NCBI GenBank assembly: GCA_025358925.1
Contig: JANYHT010000039.1
Span: 331,126-395,125, forward strand
Origin: Gemmatimonadaceae bacterium
Lineage (GTDB): Bacteria; Gemmatimonadota; Gemmatimonadetes; Gemmatimonadales; Gemmatimonadaceae
Direction of reading: 5' to 3'
Length of the DNA stretch: 64,000 nt
Notes under the pieces: model-generated
Seen by the model: the letters and a program-made list of their open reading frames with translations, nothing else
Told to the model about the DNA's origin: nothing
Databases searched by the model: none
Program-made: the position numbers and the translations under genes
Shown: one piece after another, positions 1 to 8,815 of the stretch
Layout: every line of letters begins with the position of its first letter
Position numbering within the stretch: the first letter of the stretch is position 1

Positions 1-639
1 GATACCGATCGGCGCGTACACCATGACGACGCCAACAAATTTGAACATCACATCGCTCATCGACTGCAGCCAGTCGAGCATCACCTTCTTTGACGGCCCT
101 TCCACGCGCGCGAGGGCGACCGCGAAAATGATGGCGAAAAATACGATCTGCAATACTTCGTTATTCGCCGCCGCTTCAAAAAAGCTTTGCGGTACGGTGT
201 GCTCAAGCACCGAGCTAAACGTCGGTGTTTTTGTCGCCATGGCCTTGAATTCTTCGGTGCCGCTGGTGGCGAGCTGCACGCCAACGCCCGGCTTCACGAG
301 GTTCACGGCAACGAGCCCAATCACCAACGCCAGCGTGGTCACTATTTCGAAATAGATGATAGAGCGCAGCGCAAGTTTGCCCACCTTTTTCATATCGTCG
401 CCGTGACCGGCGATGCCAACAACCAGTGTGCTAAACAACAACGGCACGATCAGCGACTTGATCATGCGTAAGAAAATGTTCGCGAACGGCTTCAGGTTGA
501 CGGCGAAGTCCGGCGCCAACCAGCCAATCAGGATGCCGATCACCATCGAGATCAGAATCCACTGCGAAAATCCGATACCGAGAAAGCCGCGCTTCCCGGT
601 CGGAGCCGACGCCGATGACGTGGCGGGAGAATGTGTCAT
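1..639 (-). CDS. Dicarboxylate/amino acid:cation symporter (DAACS family), C-terminus cut by window edge
   Basis: Read directly from the minus strand: an ATG at 639 opens a frame that stays open to base 1 (213 codons visible). The protein has a short polar N-terminus, then a hydrophobic helix with a GWLAPDFA turn, and continues with FLRMIKSLIVPLLFSTLV, which is typical of the first scaffold helices of GltP/DctA-type sodium- or proton-coupled carriers of glutamate, aspartate or C4-dicarboxylates. The substrate-binding C-terminal half, which would separate glutamate from dicarboxylate carriers, lies outside the window. The start is 11 bp after the hppA stop, so the two genes are probably co-transcribed. 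Family call is firm; substrate is not. Confidence 0.85.
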   Translation of the reverse strand, partial: MTHSPATSSASAPTGKRGFLGIGFSQWILISMVIGILIGWLAPDFAVNLKPFANIFLRMIKSLIVPLLFSTLVVGIAGHGDDMKKVGKLALRSIIYFEIVTTLALVIGLVAVNLVKPGVGVQLATSGTEEFKAMATKTPTFSSVLEHTVPQSFFEAAANNEVLQIVFFAIIFAVALARVEGPSKKVMLDWLQSMSDVMFKFVGVVMVYAPIGI

Positions 640-650
640 CGGAGTCTCGG

Positions 651-2834
651 TCAGATAAACAACGGTGCGAGCACCAACGTGATGGTCGACAGCAGCTTGA
701 TGAGCACGTGCAGTGACGGACCCGCAGTGTCCTTGAACGGATCACCAACGGTATCGCCGACGACCGCAGCCTTGTGCGCATCAGATTTCTTGCCGCCGTA
801 CGCGCCCGTTTCGATGTATTTCTTGGCGTTGTCCCACGCGCCGCCGCCGTTGTTCAGGAACCCGGCCATCAGAATGCCAACAACCGTCGCAATCATCAGG
901 AAACCAGCAACGGCTTCAGCGCCAAGATTTTCGCCCGGACCGCTGAGGCTCTTGAACACGAGGCCAACGCCGATCGGAAAGGCGATGACTAAGAAACCAG
1001 GTAGCACCATCGCCTTCAGGGCGCCTACGGTGACGATATCGACGCACGCGGCATAGTCCGGCTCTTCAGTGCCAAGCATGATGCCTGGGCGCGCCTTAAA
1101 CTGCCGACGCACTTCGGTGATCACACTTTGAGCGGCTTTCGAAACGGCCGTCATTGCAAGCGATGAGAACCAGAACACCAACATGCCGCCAATCAGCGCG
1201 CTGACGAATACTTGCGGCTTGCTTAGGTCAACGTGCAACGCTTTGCCGGTGTAGTTCTTAACTTCGTCGAGATACGCCGAAAACAACAAGAACGCAGCGA
1301 GGGCCGCAGAGCCGATCGCATAGCCCTTGGTGAGCGCCTTCGTGGTGTTGCCCACCGCATCGAGACGATCCGTTTTGTTGCGAATAGCTTCGGGCTGCTT
1401 GGACATCTCGACGATGCCACCCGCATTGTCCGTGATCGGTCCGAATACATCCATCGCGAGGATGTAGCCGGCGGTACCCAACATGCCCATCGTGGCGACG
1501 GCCGTACCAAACAAACCGCCGGCCGGCATTCCATCGATCATGATGCCGCTACTGCGGCCGAGCATGAAGCTGGACACGAGGGCGATCGCGATCGTAAACA
1601 CTGGCAACACCGTCGACTCCATGCCCACGGCGAGTCCCATAATGATGTTGGTCGCCGGTCCCGTCTGCGATGCTTCGGCAATCGACAACACCGGGCGATA
1701 GCGATACTCGGTGTAATACTGTGTGATAAAAACAAACGCGATTGAGGTGACGACTCCGATCATCGCGCAGCCGAAGTAATGCAGCCACGCCTCGGGCGCT
1801 TCGGGCGTAACCAGCAACCATTTGCATGCGAAGAAAATAGCGACGCTCACCAGTGCGGCCGTGATGTAGTAGCCGCGATTGAGCGCCTTCATCGGATCAG
1901 CATCTTCGGTTGTGCTTACCGTCATCACGCCGATGATCGAACAGATCAAACCAAGCGAGCCGATGACGAGCGGGAAGAGAATGCCCGCAACACCGAATGA
2001 CTTGAACAGGATGACGCCAAGAATCATCGCGCCAATATTTTCGGCAGCGGTCGATTCAAACAAGTCGGCGCCGCGACCAGCGCAGTCACCAACATTGTCA
2101 CCCACGAGGTCCGCGATAACGGCAGGATTGCGGGGATCGTCTTCTGGAATTCCCGCTTCAACTTTACCCACCAAGTCTGCACCAACGTCTGCCGCTTTCG
2201 TGTAGATGCCACCACCGAGCTGTGCAAACAGCGCAACGAACGATGCGCCAAAACCATAGCCGACAATCAAGAACGGAATTTTTGTCGCCCAGGTATTTGC
2301 ATCAATGCCGACGGGTGCCAGCATCGTGAGGATGGCAAAGAGACCACCGACACCGAGCAAGGACATCGACACGGTGAACAACCCCGACACCGCACCACCA
2401 CGCAGCGCGGTTTGAAGCGCCGCGTTGAGTGACGTCATCGCTGCAGCTGCAACGCGAATGTTGGTGCGAATAGACACCCACATGCCCATGTAACCAGCGA
2501 CGCCCGAGGACAGGGCGCCGAGGAGAAACGAGAATACGATGAAGAGGCCGAAGACCTTCGGGTCATCGACCGGATCTGTCGCGTTGTGCGATCGAAGCAC
2601 GCCATACCCGACGCCCAACACGATCGCGACCAGTACGGCCAACATCGCAATCGTTTTGTTTTGGCGCTTGAGATACGCTTCAGCGCCAACCTGAATAGCG
2701 TTCGAAATCTTCTGCATCGCAGGCGTGCCGCGGTCACGCGCAAGGACCCAGCGCGCGAGGAAAACGGCGAAGACCAGGGCGGAGATGCTGCTGCCGAGGA
2801 TAATGGTCAACAGCGACGACGTCGATGGCATCAT
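651..2834 (-). CDS. hppA: Membrane-bound ion-pumping pyrophosphatase, K+-independent H+-pump type
   Basis: 727 residues, the usual length, with about 16 hydrophobic segments. It hydrolyses cytoplasmic pyrophosphate and pumps ions out across the inner membrane. The catalytic signature is intact: DVGADLVGKVEAG followed by EDDPRNPAVIADLVGDNVGD (about residues 216-250), and a second acidic patch near the C-terminus (GDTVGDPFKDTAGP). At residues 495-504 the motif reads GNTTKALTKG, with Lys499 and Thr502. In this family Lys at the first position and Thr three residues later mark K+-independent H+ pumps, whereas K+-dependent enzymes carry Ala there. ATG start; the intergenic stretch 2835-3045 should hold its promoter, but I saw no convincing boxes. 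Confidence 0.96.
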   Translation of the reverse strand: MMPSTSSLLTIILGSSISALVFAVFLARWVLARDRGTPAMQKISNAIQVGAEAYLKRQNKTIAMLAVLVAIVLGVGYGVLRSHNATDPVDDPKVFGLFIVFSFLLGALSSGVAGYMGMWVSIRTNIRVAAAAMTSLNAALQTALRGGAVSGLFTVSMSLLGVGGLFAILTMLAPVGIDANTWATKIPFLIVGYGFGASFVALFAQLGGGIYTKAADVGADLVGKVEAGIPEDDPRNPAVIADLVGDNVGDCAGRGADLFESTAAENIGAMILGVILFKSFGVAGILFPLVIGSLGLICSIIGVMTVSTTEDADPMKALNRGYYITAALVSVAIFFACKWLLVTPEAPEAWLHYFGCAMIGVVTSIAFVFITQYYTEYRYRPVLSIAEASQTGPATNIIMGLAVGMESTVLPVFTIAIALVSSFMLGRSSGIMIDGMPAGGLFGTAVATMGMLGTAGYILAMDVFGPITDNAGGIVEMSKQPEAIRNKTDRLDAVGNTTKALTKGYAIGSAALAAFLLFSAYLDEVKNYTGKALHVDLSKPQVFVSALIGGMLVFWFSSLAMTAVSKAAQSVITEVRRQFKARPGIMLGTEEPDYAACVDIVTVGALKAMVLPGFLVIAFPIGVGLVFKSLSGPGENLGAEAVAGFLMIATVVGILMAGFLNNGGGAWDNAKKYIETGAYGGKKSDAHKAAVVGDTVGDPFKDTAGPSLHVLIKLLSTITLVLAPLFI

Positions 2835-3045
2835 AGGGAAAGCAAGTAGTCGGTCAGAGAGCAGCGTAGAAGGGAGCGCGCTGTCAGAGTGAGAGATGAC
2901 CAGATTTTCGTTCGGTCAAGCTACCGGCCCGCACAGAGCAGAGCCAGAGCGCGTAACGACGGAAAACGCACGTCTCGCCGGAGACCGAGTCATTCAATAC
3001 GCCGCAATACGCCAATGTCCCCGGCAATGTCATTTCGCGAGCACG

Positions 3046-3900
3046 TTACAACGAGTACGTGATCTCGGTTTTTGCGCGTACGGGGACACCCAGCGCATTC
3101 ACGGCTGGACGAAAGCGAATAGACGACAAAGCTTCGCGCAATTTGCGATTGTACGAGCCGTCTCGCGTCGGTGTGAATTGCAAGTCGAGCACCTTGCCGG
3201 TGGAGTCGACATCAAACACCACGACCACGGTGCCCTTCGCCTTCGACGGCACTGGGATTGGTGGCAGAAACAACTCGGTCGGCGCCGGTGGATAAATGGA
3301 GCCTGGCCCGCCGCCGGTGCCCGGCCCAACACCCGTACCCTTGCCCGTGCCAACTCCGGAGCCAACGCCGCCTCCACTGCCAGGCCCTGCGCCTGCGCTC
3401 CCGTCCGTCCCTGCACCGCCGCCGGTTCCAGTCACCGCCGACTTGACGTCTGCCGCAATATCTGGAGACGCCGTCTTTGGCTGTTCCGACGGTTTCTGTT
3501 GCGGTGGCGGAACAACGGGCGGTGGCACAATGGGCTTCACTTCGGGTGGTTTGACCAGCGGTGGCAAAACCGGCGGCACGAGGGCGGGCGCGACCTTTAC
3601 GAACTCAATGCGCTCGTTTTTTGGAACACCTCCAGTGCCACGATTTCCGCCACCACCACCACCAGCCGGACCAGCACCACCTGCGCCCAATATTTCGTGT
3701 AGCAGCTCGGGTGACGCGAACGGGACGATCAGCAAGAACACCACAAGCAAGTGCAATAACACCGCGATGATCGCACTTGTGACTCGCCGTTGCCGGGCGA
3801 CCGGTATGCCAATCGGCGGCCGATATCGTGGCCGCTCGCCGGGTAGCGGTGCGGACGTCGGTTCACACGAACTGTCTAAACCCCGAGGTGGAGAAACCAT
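3046..3900 (-). CDS. TonB-family energy transducer with glycine-rich linker
   Basis: 284 residues from the ATG at 3900. Order of parts: short cytoplasmic N-terminus, one membrane helix (about residues 40-61, ending in FLLIVPFAS), a glycine stretch, a proline-rich region (PPVLPPLVKPPEVKPIVPP) that would span the periplasm, a long Gly/Ser/Thr-rich low-complexity linker, and a C-terminal TonB-like domain (VVVVFDVDSTGKVLDLQF...SIRFRPAV). It would carry energy from ExbB/ExbD to outer-membrane receptors. A longer frame to 4017 exists, but it would run through a 13-bp inverted repeat and adds a non-membrane arginine-rich stretch, so I prefer 3900. Last gene of the minus-strand tonB-exbB-exbD-exbD-tonB run. 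Confidence 0.82.
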   Translation of the reverse strand: MVSPPRGLDSSCEPTSAPLPGERPRYRPPIGIPVARQRRVTSAIIAVLLHLLVVFLLIVPFASPELLHEILGAGGAGPAGGGGGGNRGTGGVPKNERIEFVKVAPALVPPVLPPLVKPPEVKPIVPPPVVPPPQQKPSEQPKTASPDIAADVKSAVTGTGGGAGTDGSAGAGPGSGGGVGSGVGTGKGTGVGPGTGGGPGSIYPPAPTELFLPPIPVPSKAKGTVVVVFDVDSTGKVLDLQFTPTRDGSYNRKLREALSSIRFRPAVNALGVPVRAKTEITYSL

Positions 3901-3967
3901 GCGAGCGGGAAGCGAGCCGAGAGTACACGCGACGCAGCGAGATGCTGCGCGCAACCTTCGTAACGTA

Positions 3968-4004
3968 GTACGGCGGACGAACCCGTGAGGATCGTCCGCC
4001 GTAC
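3968..4004. repeat. 13-bp perfect inverted repeat between exbD and the second tonB
   Basis: Left arm GTACGGCGGACGA (3968-3980) and right arm TCGTCCGCCGTAC (3992-4004) are exact reverse complements around an 11-base loop. It lies in the 173-bp gap between the exbD stop (4074) and the chosen tonB start (3900). There is no T-run on either side, so it may be a processing or attenuation hairpin or a protein-binding palindrome rather than a standard terminator. Confidence 0.7.
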
Positions 4005-4073
4005 ACGCGTACCACATTGCAGCGGACCGCGAGTGCTACCCCGCCCACTCAGAAAGGAGTCGACGGAGACAGA

Positions 4074-4481
4074 TCACTTTGGCGGAACACCGATGACTTT
4101 GACGCCAGCACCACGCGCTTGGTCCATCGCCCAGATGACAGACGAATACTTCACCGTCGTATCACCCTTCACGAAAATGATCTTTTCGGGACGCGGATCG
4201 TAGATGGTTTTCAGTCGCGCAAAGAGCGCTGCCTTTTCGACAGGCTCTTTGTTGATCGCGTACTTGTCACCCGGCAACACTTCGAGCACGATCTGATCGG
4301 GATTGACGTTCGGCTGCGCCGGCTGCGGTGTTGGATCAGGCAGCTGCGTGTCGATCGCCTTCCGGCTCATCGGAATGATCATCATAAAAATGATGAGCAA
4401 CACGAGAAGCACGTCGATCATGGGCGTGACGTTCATGTCGTTACTGAGATTACTACCCCCACCGCCTGTTGACATACTCAT
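4074..4481 (-). CDS. exbD: ExbD/TolR-family proton-channel protein (second copy)
   Basis: 135 residues: short Gly-rich N-terminus, then NVTPMIDVLLVLLIIFMM, the single transmembrane helix carrying the proton-handling Asp23, then a periplasmic domain. Its partner is the ExbB/TolQ protein encoded upstream; together they pass proton-motive force to TonB. It starts 1 bp after the stop of the other exbD (4483), so translation is probably coupled. Two different ExbD copies in one operon are common in TonB systems of Bacteroidetes-like and Gemmatimonadota-like organisms and may form a mixed dimer (inference). Confidence 0.93.
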   Translation of the reverse strand: MSMSTGGGGSNLSNDMNVTPMIDVLLVLLIIFMMIIPMSRKAIDTQLPDPTPQPAQPNVNPDQIVLEVLPGDKYAINKEPVEKAALFARLKTIYDPRPEKIIFVKGDTTVKYSSVIWAMDQARGAGVKVIGVPPK

Positions 4482-4482
4482 A

Positions 4483-4959
4483 CTACTTGGCTCCGGGGGC
4501 TTTTAAGCCTGGCATGATGTGATCGCTCTCCAACAGCGATTCCGTACCAGGCAGCTGTTCGGTGATGAGCGCTGCCACGGCAACACCGGATTTCGCCAGA
4601 CGGTCGAGTGCATCAACCACCTTCAAATACTGCAGATCCTTGTGGGCTTTGACGTACATGATCTTGTCTTCGGTGCGCACGGAGTAGATCTGCTTGACTA
4701 ACGTTTCCAGATCCTCGTTGCGCACCGGCTTCTTGTTCAAATAGTACCGGCCCTGATCGTCGATGCCGAGCACCTGATCACCCTCAATTTCCGGATGTGG
4801 CCTGAGATTCTGCCCGTCCGGTGGGACCGCCGTAAAGCCCGCGTTGATCTGCGGGATGGTGATCATGAAGATGATGAGGAGCACGAGCATAACGTCGATC
4901 ATGGGTGTGACGTTTGGCTCAGCTTTAACACCTGGGCCTCCGCCTGCGCTCATACCCAT
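4483..4959 (-). CDS. exbD: ExbD/TolR-family proton-channel protein (first copy)
   Basis: 158 residues with the same layout as its neighbour: NVTPMIDVMLVLLIIFM around Asp22 in the transmembrane helix, then a periplasmic domain of about 110 residues. A strong AAGGAG ribosome site sits just upstream of the ATG at 4959. It differs from the second copy over most of the periplasmic part and has an extra C-terminal tail, so it is not a recent duplicate. Third gene of the run tonB-exbB-exbD-exbD-tonB. Confidence 0.93.
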   Translation of the reverse strand: MGMSAGGGPGVKAEPNVTPMIDVMLVLLIIFMITIPQINAGFTAVPPDGQNLRPHPEIEGDQVLGIDDQGRYYLNKKPVRNEDLETLVKQIYSVRTEDKIMYVKAHKDLQYLKVVDALDRLAKSGVAVAALITEQLPGTESLLESDHIMPGLKAPGAK

Positions 4960-4992
4960 CGCGAAACTCCTTGTCGTTCAGTGATGCGACGA

Positions 4993-5724
4993 TTACTGCG
5001 AGATGGAGGTCTGACCGGCAGTGTTGAACTCACGCGTGAACCGCGAGCGACCAAACTCACCCGACACACCCTTGATGAGATAGTCGATCATTTCCTTTGA
5101 CGTGTACGTCATCTCGGCCGTGAGATTGTCGATCTTCGTCTGGAAGTAGTTGAATGACCACACGGCCGGAATGGCAACGCCGATTCCGAAGGCGGTGGTG
5201 ATCAGTGCTTCGGCAACACCAGCGGCGATGGCCGTGATACCACCAGAACCCGACGACGCCATGCCGGTGAACGAGTTAACGATACCCATCGTGGTGCCGA
5301 GCAATCCGACGAACGGTGCCGTGGCGCCGACCGTTGCGAGTACGCCGAGTCCGCGCTTGAGATCAACAACCGTCATCAGCATTTCACGCTCGACCGCACG
5401 CTCTGCTGAATTGATGTCTGCAACTGTCACCGAACCGTCTTGAATGAGCGGACGAATTTCGGCGAGTGCGCCACCGAGGACGCGCGCGACATGCGACTTC
5501 TTGTAGCCTTCAGCGAGCTTGATGGCTTCGATGAGGTTGTCTTCTTCAAGGAATTGAGAAAACTCTGGAGCGAACTTGCGCGTCTCGGCTTGCGCCTTCC
5601 GCATGGCCCACCACTTCGAGATAAGCACCGTGGTCGAGAAAGCCGACATCGCGGCCAACGTGAACACGATGCCCTTCGCGAAACCGCCCATCGACTGAAA
5701 CAGCGCCAGCAGGGACATGTTCAT
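4993..5724 (-). CDS. exbB: MotA/TolQ/ExbB-family proton-channel protein
   Basis: 243 residues with three membrane segments: one near residues 15-37, a second in GLGVLATVGATAPFVGLLGT (about 125-150) and a third in ALITTAFGIGVAIPAVWSFN (about 170-195), with the large cytoplasmic loop between the first and second as in ExbB. The conserved threonines and prolines of the second and third helices that line the proton path are present. It forms the pentameric core around the ExbD dimer. Encoded between the first tonB-like gene and the two exbD genes, all on the minus strand with short gaps. Confidence 0.94.
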   Translation of the reverse strand: MNMSLLALFQSMGGFAKGIVFTLAAMSAFSTTVLISKWWAMRKAQAETRKFAPEFSQFLEEDNLIEAIKLAEGYKKSHVARVLGGALAEIRPLIQDGSVTVADINSAERAVEREMLMTVVDLKRGLGVLATVGATAPFVGLLGTTMGIVNSFTGMASSGSGGITAIAAGVAEALITTAFGIGVAIPAVWSFNYFQTKIDNLTAEMTYTSKEMIDYLIKGVSGEFGRSRFTREFNTAGQTSISQ

Positions 5725-5760
5725 GAAACGAATCTCCGCAGATCGAAAAGAGAGAGAGAA

Positions 5761-6477
5761 CTAGCGGTTCAGAGAGAACTGGAACGGCTGCTGCACAAGC
5801 TGCTTCACCTTACGTCCACCCACCTCGGCGGGTAAAAACCGCATCCGCTGCAGTGCGTTCTTCACCGCGTTCGAGAAGAGATCGTTATCGGTTTTGAGCA
5901 CTTTGAAAGTGTTCATCTCCGCACGACCAGTTGTATCCACCACAAACTGCGCGAGTACGGTGCCTTCGATGCCAGCAGAGCGGAGCATATCCGGATACGT
6001 TGGGCCCGCTGCGCCTGGCGCCATGACGACAGGCTTCTCTACTTGAAAGTCGAAGTACGGCTGGTCGCCCTGCGGAACTGGGCCCTTACCACCCTCAACG
6101 CCCTTACCGGTGCCGCCGGCAACACCTTTTCCAGTGAAGTCACTTTCATCCGTGGCTTTCTTGGACAGATCGATGTCGGGAATGATGTCCGGGATCACGA
6201 TCGGCGCCGACAGTACTTGGAAGCCTTTCGGCGGCGGCGGCGCGACCACCTGATCTGGTGGTGGGGGTGGCTTTTCCGGCTCGGGTGGCTTGGGCTCGTC
6301 CTTCTTCACCTCGACGAAATCCACCTTCTCTTCTTTCGACTTCTCGTTCGAGAGTCCGGCGTTTGCCGTCAGCACGACGCCGCCAACGATCAGGATCCCG
6401 TGCACGATGATCGACGCAACGGACCCACCCAACCGCTTTTGCTTCTTGGCCTTCGACTCAACCAGATTGTTAAACAT
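5761..6477 (-). CDS. tonB: TonB-family energy transducer
   Basis: 238 residues. Basic N-terminus (KAKKQKR), one membrane helix at about residues 19-40, an acidic/lysine stretch, a proline-rich segment (PKPPEPEKPPPPPDQVV), and a C-terminal TonB domain ending in QPFQFSLNR, with GPTYPDMLRSAGIEGTVLAQ as the typical entry to the domain. It links ExbB/ExbD to TonB-dependent receptors in the outer membrane. First gene of the minus-strand operon; the 111-bp gap to the histidine kinase gene should contain the promoter. It shares only the general plan with the second TonB-like protein at the operon end. Confidence 0.92.
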   Translation of the reverse strand: MFNNLVESKAKKQKRLGGSVASIIVHGILIVGGVVLTANAGLSNEKSKEEKVDFVEVKKDEPKPPEPEKPPPPPDQVVAPPPPKGFQVLSAPIVIPDIIPDIDLSKKATDESDFTGKGVAGGTGKGVEGGKGPVPQGDQPYFDFQVEKPVVMAPGAAGPTYPDMLRSAGIEGTVLAQFVVDTTGRAEMNTFKVLKTDNDLFSNAVKNALQRMRFLPAEVGGRKVKQLVQQPFQFSLNR

Positions 6478-6588
6478 CAGGCGTGTCCGGGGTACGGGTC
6501 GCAGTGTACGGGTAGGAGTCCGTAGACTGACTTCCGCGAGTTTATCCTCGGTTAGTGATCGAGCAATGGAGAAAAGATTAGGATCAGA

Positions 6589-8100
6589 TTAATCCGGGGT
6601 TAGTTTTGACCATTCAGACTCAAGTCGTGAAGACGAACTTGCAGCGCTCCCATGCGCCGTTTCGTTCGACAATGGAAGCATCACCGTAAAGGTGCTTCCG
6701 CGTCCGAGCCGCGACTGTACCGTCAATGTGCCACCATGCGCCTGCGCAATCCATTGAGAAATCGCTAAGCCGAGACCAAAGCCGCCCCGATCAGCCGCAC
6801 GCGAGCGCACTCGGTCGGCCCGCCAAAAACGCTCGAATACAAACGGCAGATCGGCAGCAGCAATTCCAATCCCCGTATCGCGCACGGTGACCACCGCGTG
6901 CTCGTCGACCCTCGTGAGCGAAATTTCCACGCGGCCACCGTTGGGTGTGTACTTGATGGCATTGGTCACGAGGTTGAGCAGCAATTGTCGCAGCCGACCG
7001 GGATCACCGTGTACTTCTGCTTCTTGAATAATTGGCGCATCGATGATCAGATCCCCATCCTCACCGAGGAGGCGTGCGGTTTCAACAACCTCGCGCGTCA
7101 GTGCAGCAAGCGCGACAGGTTCACGATAAAGGTCAAACCGGCCCTCGTCGGCACGCGCTAACGTGAGCAGCGATTCGACCAAGTCGGCCATGCGCGTCAA
7201 CTGCTGCAAGGCTTCTTCAAGTGCGATCGCGCGCTCTGTACGGTTTGACGTTGGCGACATCGCCCTTTCAACGTCCGCGCGCATGACGGTGAGCGGAGTT
7301 TTGAGTTCATGGCTCGCGTCGGCGGTGAAGCGACGCAATGCACCGAAGGATGTTTCCAATCGCTCGATAAACGCGTTGAGCGTAGACGAGAGACGCGCGA
7401 GTTCGTCGCCCGCCGCACCGATGGCCAATCGCCGATGCAGCGACCGACCATCGGTGATCGCCTCCACTTGATCCACCATGCGGTCAATCGGTCGAAACAC
7501 ACGCCCCGCAATCACCCACGAAAAAATGATGGACAGGACGATTAAGAACGGTGCAACCACGAGCATCGTGTTCACCAAATCGGTCGGCGCAAGCGTTGCC
7601 GGCGTGGTACTGGTTGCCGCGTAGACGCGATAGCGCGCATTGACGCCGAGCATCACATCACGGGACGCGATCAGCACCTCATCCGCGCGCATGGTGACCA
7701 CATGACTGCGCGCGCCCGGCAGTGTTTTCCGTGCGGAGTCGCTGAAGAGTCCTCGATCTTGCACTGAGAGAGCGGAGACATCCGGTGACGCATAGAGATC
7801 GTAGCCCGTGCTGTCTTGCACCAGCACGTAGTCGGGCAGCAATTCAAGAAATGCGCGCAGTCGTACGGAGACTGTGGGGCCCGCCAACGGATCATTCTTT
7901 GCGACGACCGGTTCCGTGCCGGAGCTGCGTGCAATGTTGATGGCCCGTACTACGCGATCCACCGCTTCCTGCGCCTGCTGCTCGAGGTCGCGATAGACGG
8001 TGACCCGACGCGCTGTGAGCAACGCCAACGCAAAAACGAACAGCGTAGTGACCAGCGCGGTCGTGTATGCTGCGGTAAGTCGCGACCGAATCGAGCCCAC
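6589..8100 (-). CDS. Membrane sensor histidine kinase (HAMP, OmpR-partner type)
   Basis: 503 residues from a GTG start. Helix 1 at about residues 10-30, a periplasmic sensor region to about 175, helix 2 at about 176-198, a HAMP linker (RVFRPIDRMVDQ...), a HisKA domain with phospho-accepting His264 in ASHELKTPL, and a HATPase domain with N box (LLLNLVTNAIKYTPNGG), G1 box (DTGIGI) and G2 box (GGFGLGLAI). It should phosphorylate the response regulator encoded 18 bp upstream on the same strand. No similarity lets me name the stimulus. Confidence 0.94.
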   Translation of the reverse strand: MGSIRSRLTAAYTTALVTTLFVFALALLTARRVTVYRDLEQQAQEAVDRVVRAINIARSSGTEPVVAKNDPLAGPTVSVRLRAFLELLPDYVLVQDSTGYDLYASPDVSALSVQDRGLFSDSARKTLPGARSHVVTMRADEVLIASRDVMLGVNARYRVYAATSTTPATLAPTDLVNTMLVVAPFLIVLSIIFSWVIAGRVFRPIDRMVDQVEAITDGRSLHRRLAIGAAGDELARLSSTLNAFIERLETSFGALRRFTADASHELKTPLTVMRADVERAMSPTSNRTERAIALEEALQQLTRMADLVESLLTLARADEGRFDLYREPVALAALTREVVETARLLGEDGDLIIDAPIIQEAEVHGDPGRLRQLLLNLVTNAIKYTPNGGRVEISLTRVDEHAVVTVRDTGIGIAAADLPFVFERFWRADRVRSRAADRGGFGLGLAISQWIAQAHGGTLTVQSRLGRGSTFTVMLPLSNETAHGSAASSSSRLESEWSKLTPD

Positions 8101-8118
8101 GAGCGCGTCGTCGCCCCG

Positions 8119-8787
8119 CTATGCGCGAATCATGTAGCCAACACCGCGCACCGTGGTGATCAGCTTCTTCTCGTACTTCGCGTCGATTTTTTTGCGCAGA
8201 TGATTGATGACGACATCCACGATATTCGTACCAGGATCAAAGTGATATCCCCACGCGTACTCCGTGATGAGCGTACGGCTCATCACGCGTCCCGCATGCC
8301 GCATCAGGTACTCGAGGACTGCAAACTCTTTCGGCGTAAGCTCGATGGATTCGCCGGCCCTTCGTACGTCGTGTGTGCCTTGATCGAGCTCCAGATCACC
8401 AATGCGGAGCATCGGTGAGGCAATGGCGCTTGGTCGGCGCGCGAGCGCTTCCACGCGCGCCAAAAGTTCTTCAAACGCGAACGGCTTCGTGACGTAATCA
8501 TCCGCACCGGCACGCAGTGTTTCGACTTTCGCATCGACAGCATCTTGCGCGGTCAGCACTAATACCGGACGCTCAAATCCGCGCGATCGCAAACTGCGCA
8601 GGACATCGATGCCGCTACGACCAGGCAGTCGCATATCCAAAATGACAATGTCGTACGGCTGTGAGAGCGCCATGCGTTCACCATCGGCGCCATTCGCGAC
8701 GAGGTCGGCCTGCCATCGCTGCTCCTCGAAGCCGCGACGAACGAACTCTCCCACGGTTGGATCATCTTCGATTACTAAAATCTTCAT
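8119..8787 (-). CDS. OmpR/PhoB-family response regulator
   Basis: 222 residues: receiver domain with the acidic pair Glu7-Asp8-Asp9, phospho-acceptor Asp51 (IVILDMRLPG) and the conserved Lys in YVTKPFAF, then a winged-helix DNA-binding domain starting near residue 128 (LTPKEFAVLEYLMRHAG...VVINHLRKKID...TVRGVGYMIRA). All key residues are present. Transcribed just before its cognate histidine kinase. Targets are unknown; the genes downstream on the same strand (tonB cluster) are candidates only by position. Confidence 0.95.
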   Translation of the reverse strand: MKILVIEDDPTVGEFVRRGFEEQRWQADLVANGADGERMALSQPYDIVILDMRLPGRSGIDVLRSLRSRGFERPVLVLTAQDAVDAKVETLRAGADDYVTKPFAFEELLARVEALARRPSAIASPMLRIGDLELDQGTHDVRRAGESIELTPKEFAVLEYLMRHAGRVMSRTLITEYAWGYHFDPGTNIVDVVINHLRKKIDAKYEKKLITTVRGVGYMIRA

Positions 8788-8815
8788 CTCGTTATCCTAC
8801 GATGCGACGCGCGTT

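Noticed and set aside
3290..3450. Repetitive-looking DNA, considered as a CRISPR or tandem-repeat array
   Set aside because: It is irregular Gly-codon repetition inside a coding sequence, without fixed repeat and spacer units.
2896..3702. Open frame of 268 codons on the plus strand
   Set aside because: Arg/Trp/His-rich shadow of the TonB-like gene on the other strand.
3901..4017. Upstream extension of the second TonB-like protein
   Set aside because: It would code an Arg/Cys-rich stretch unlike TonB N-termini and run through a perfect 13-bp inverted repeat; the ATG at 3900 gives a normal layout.
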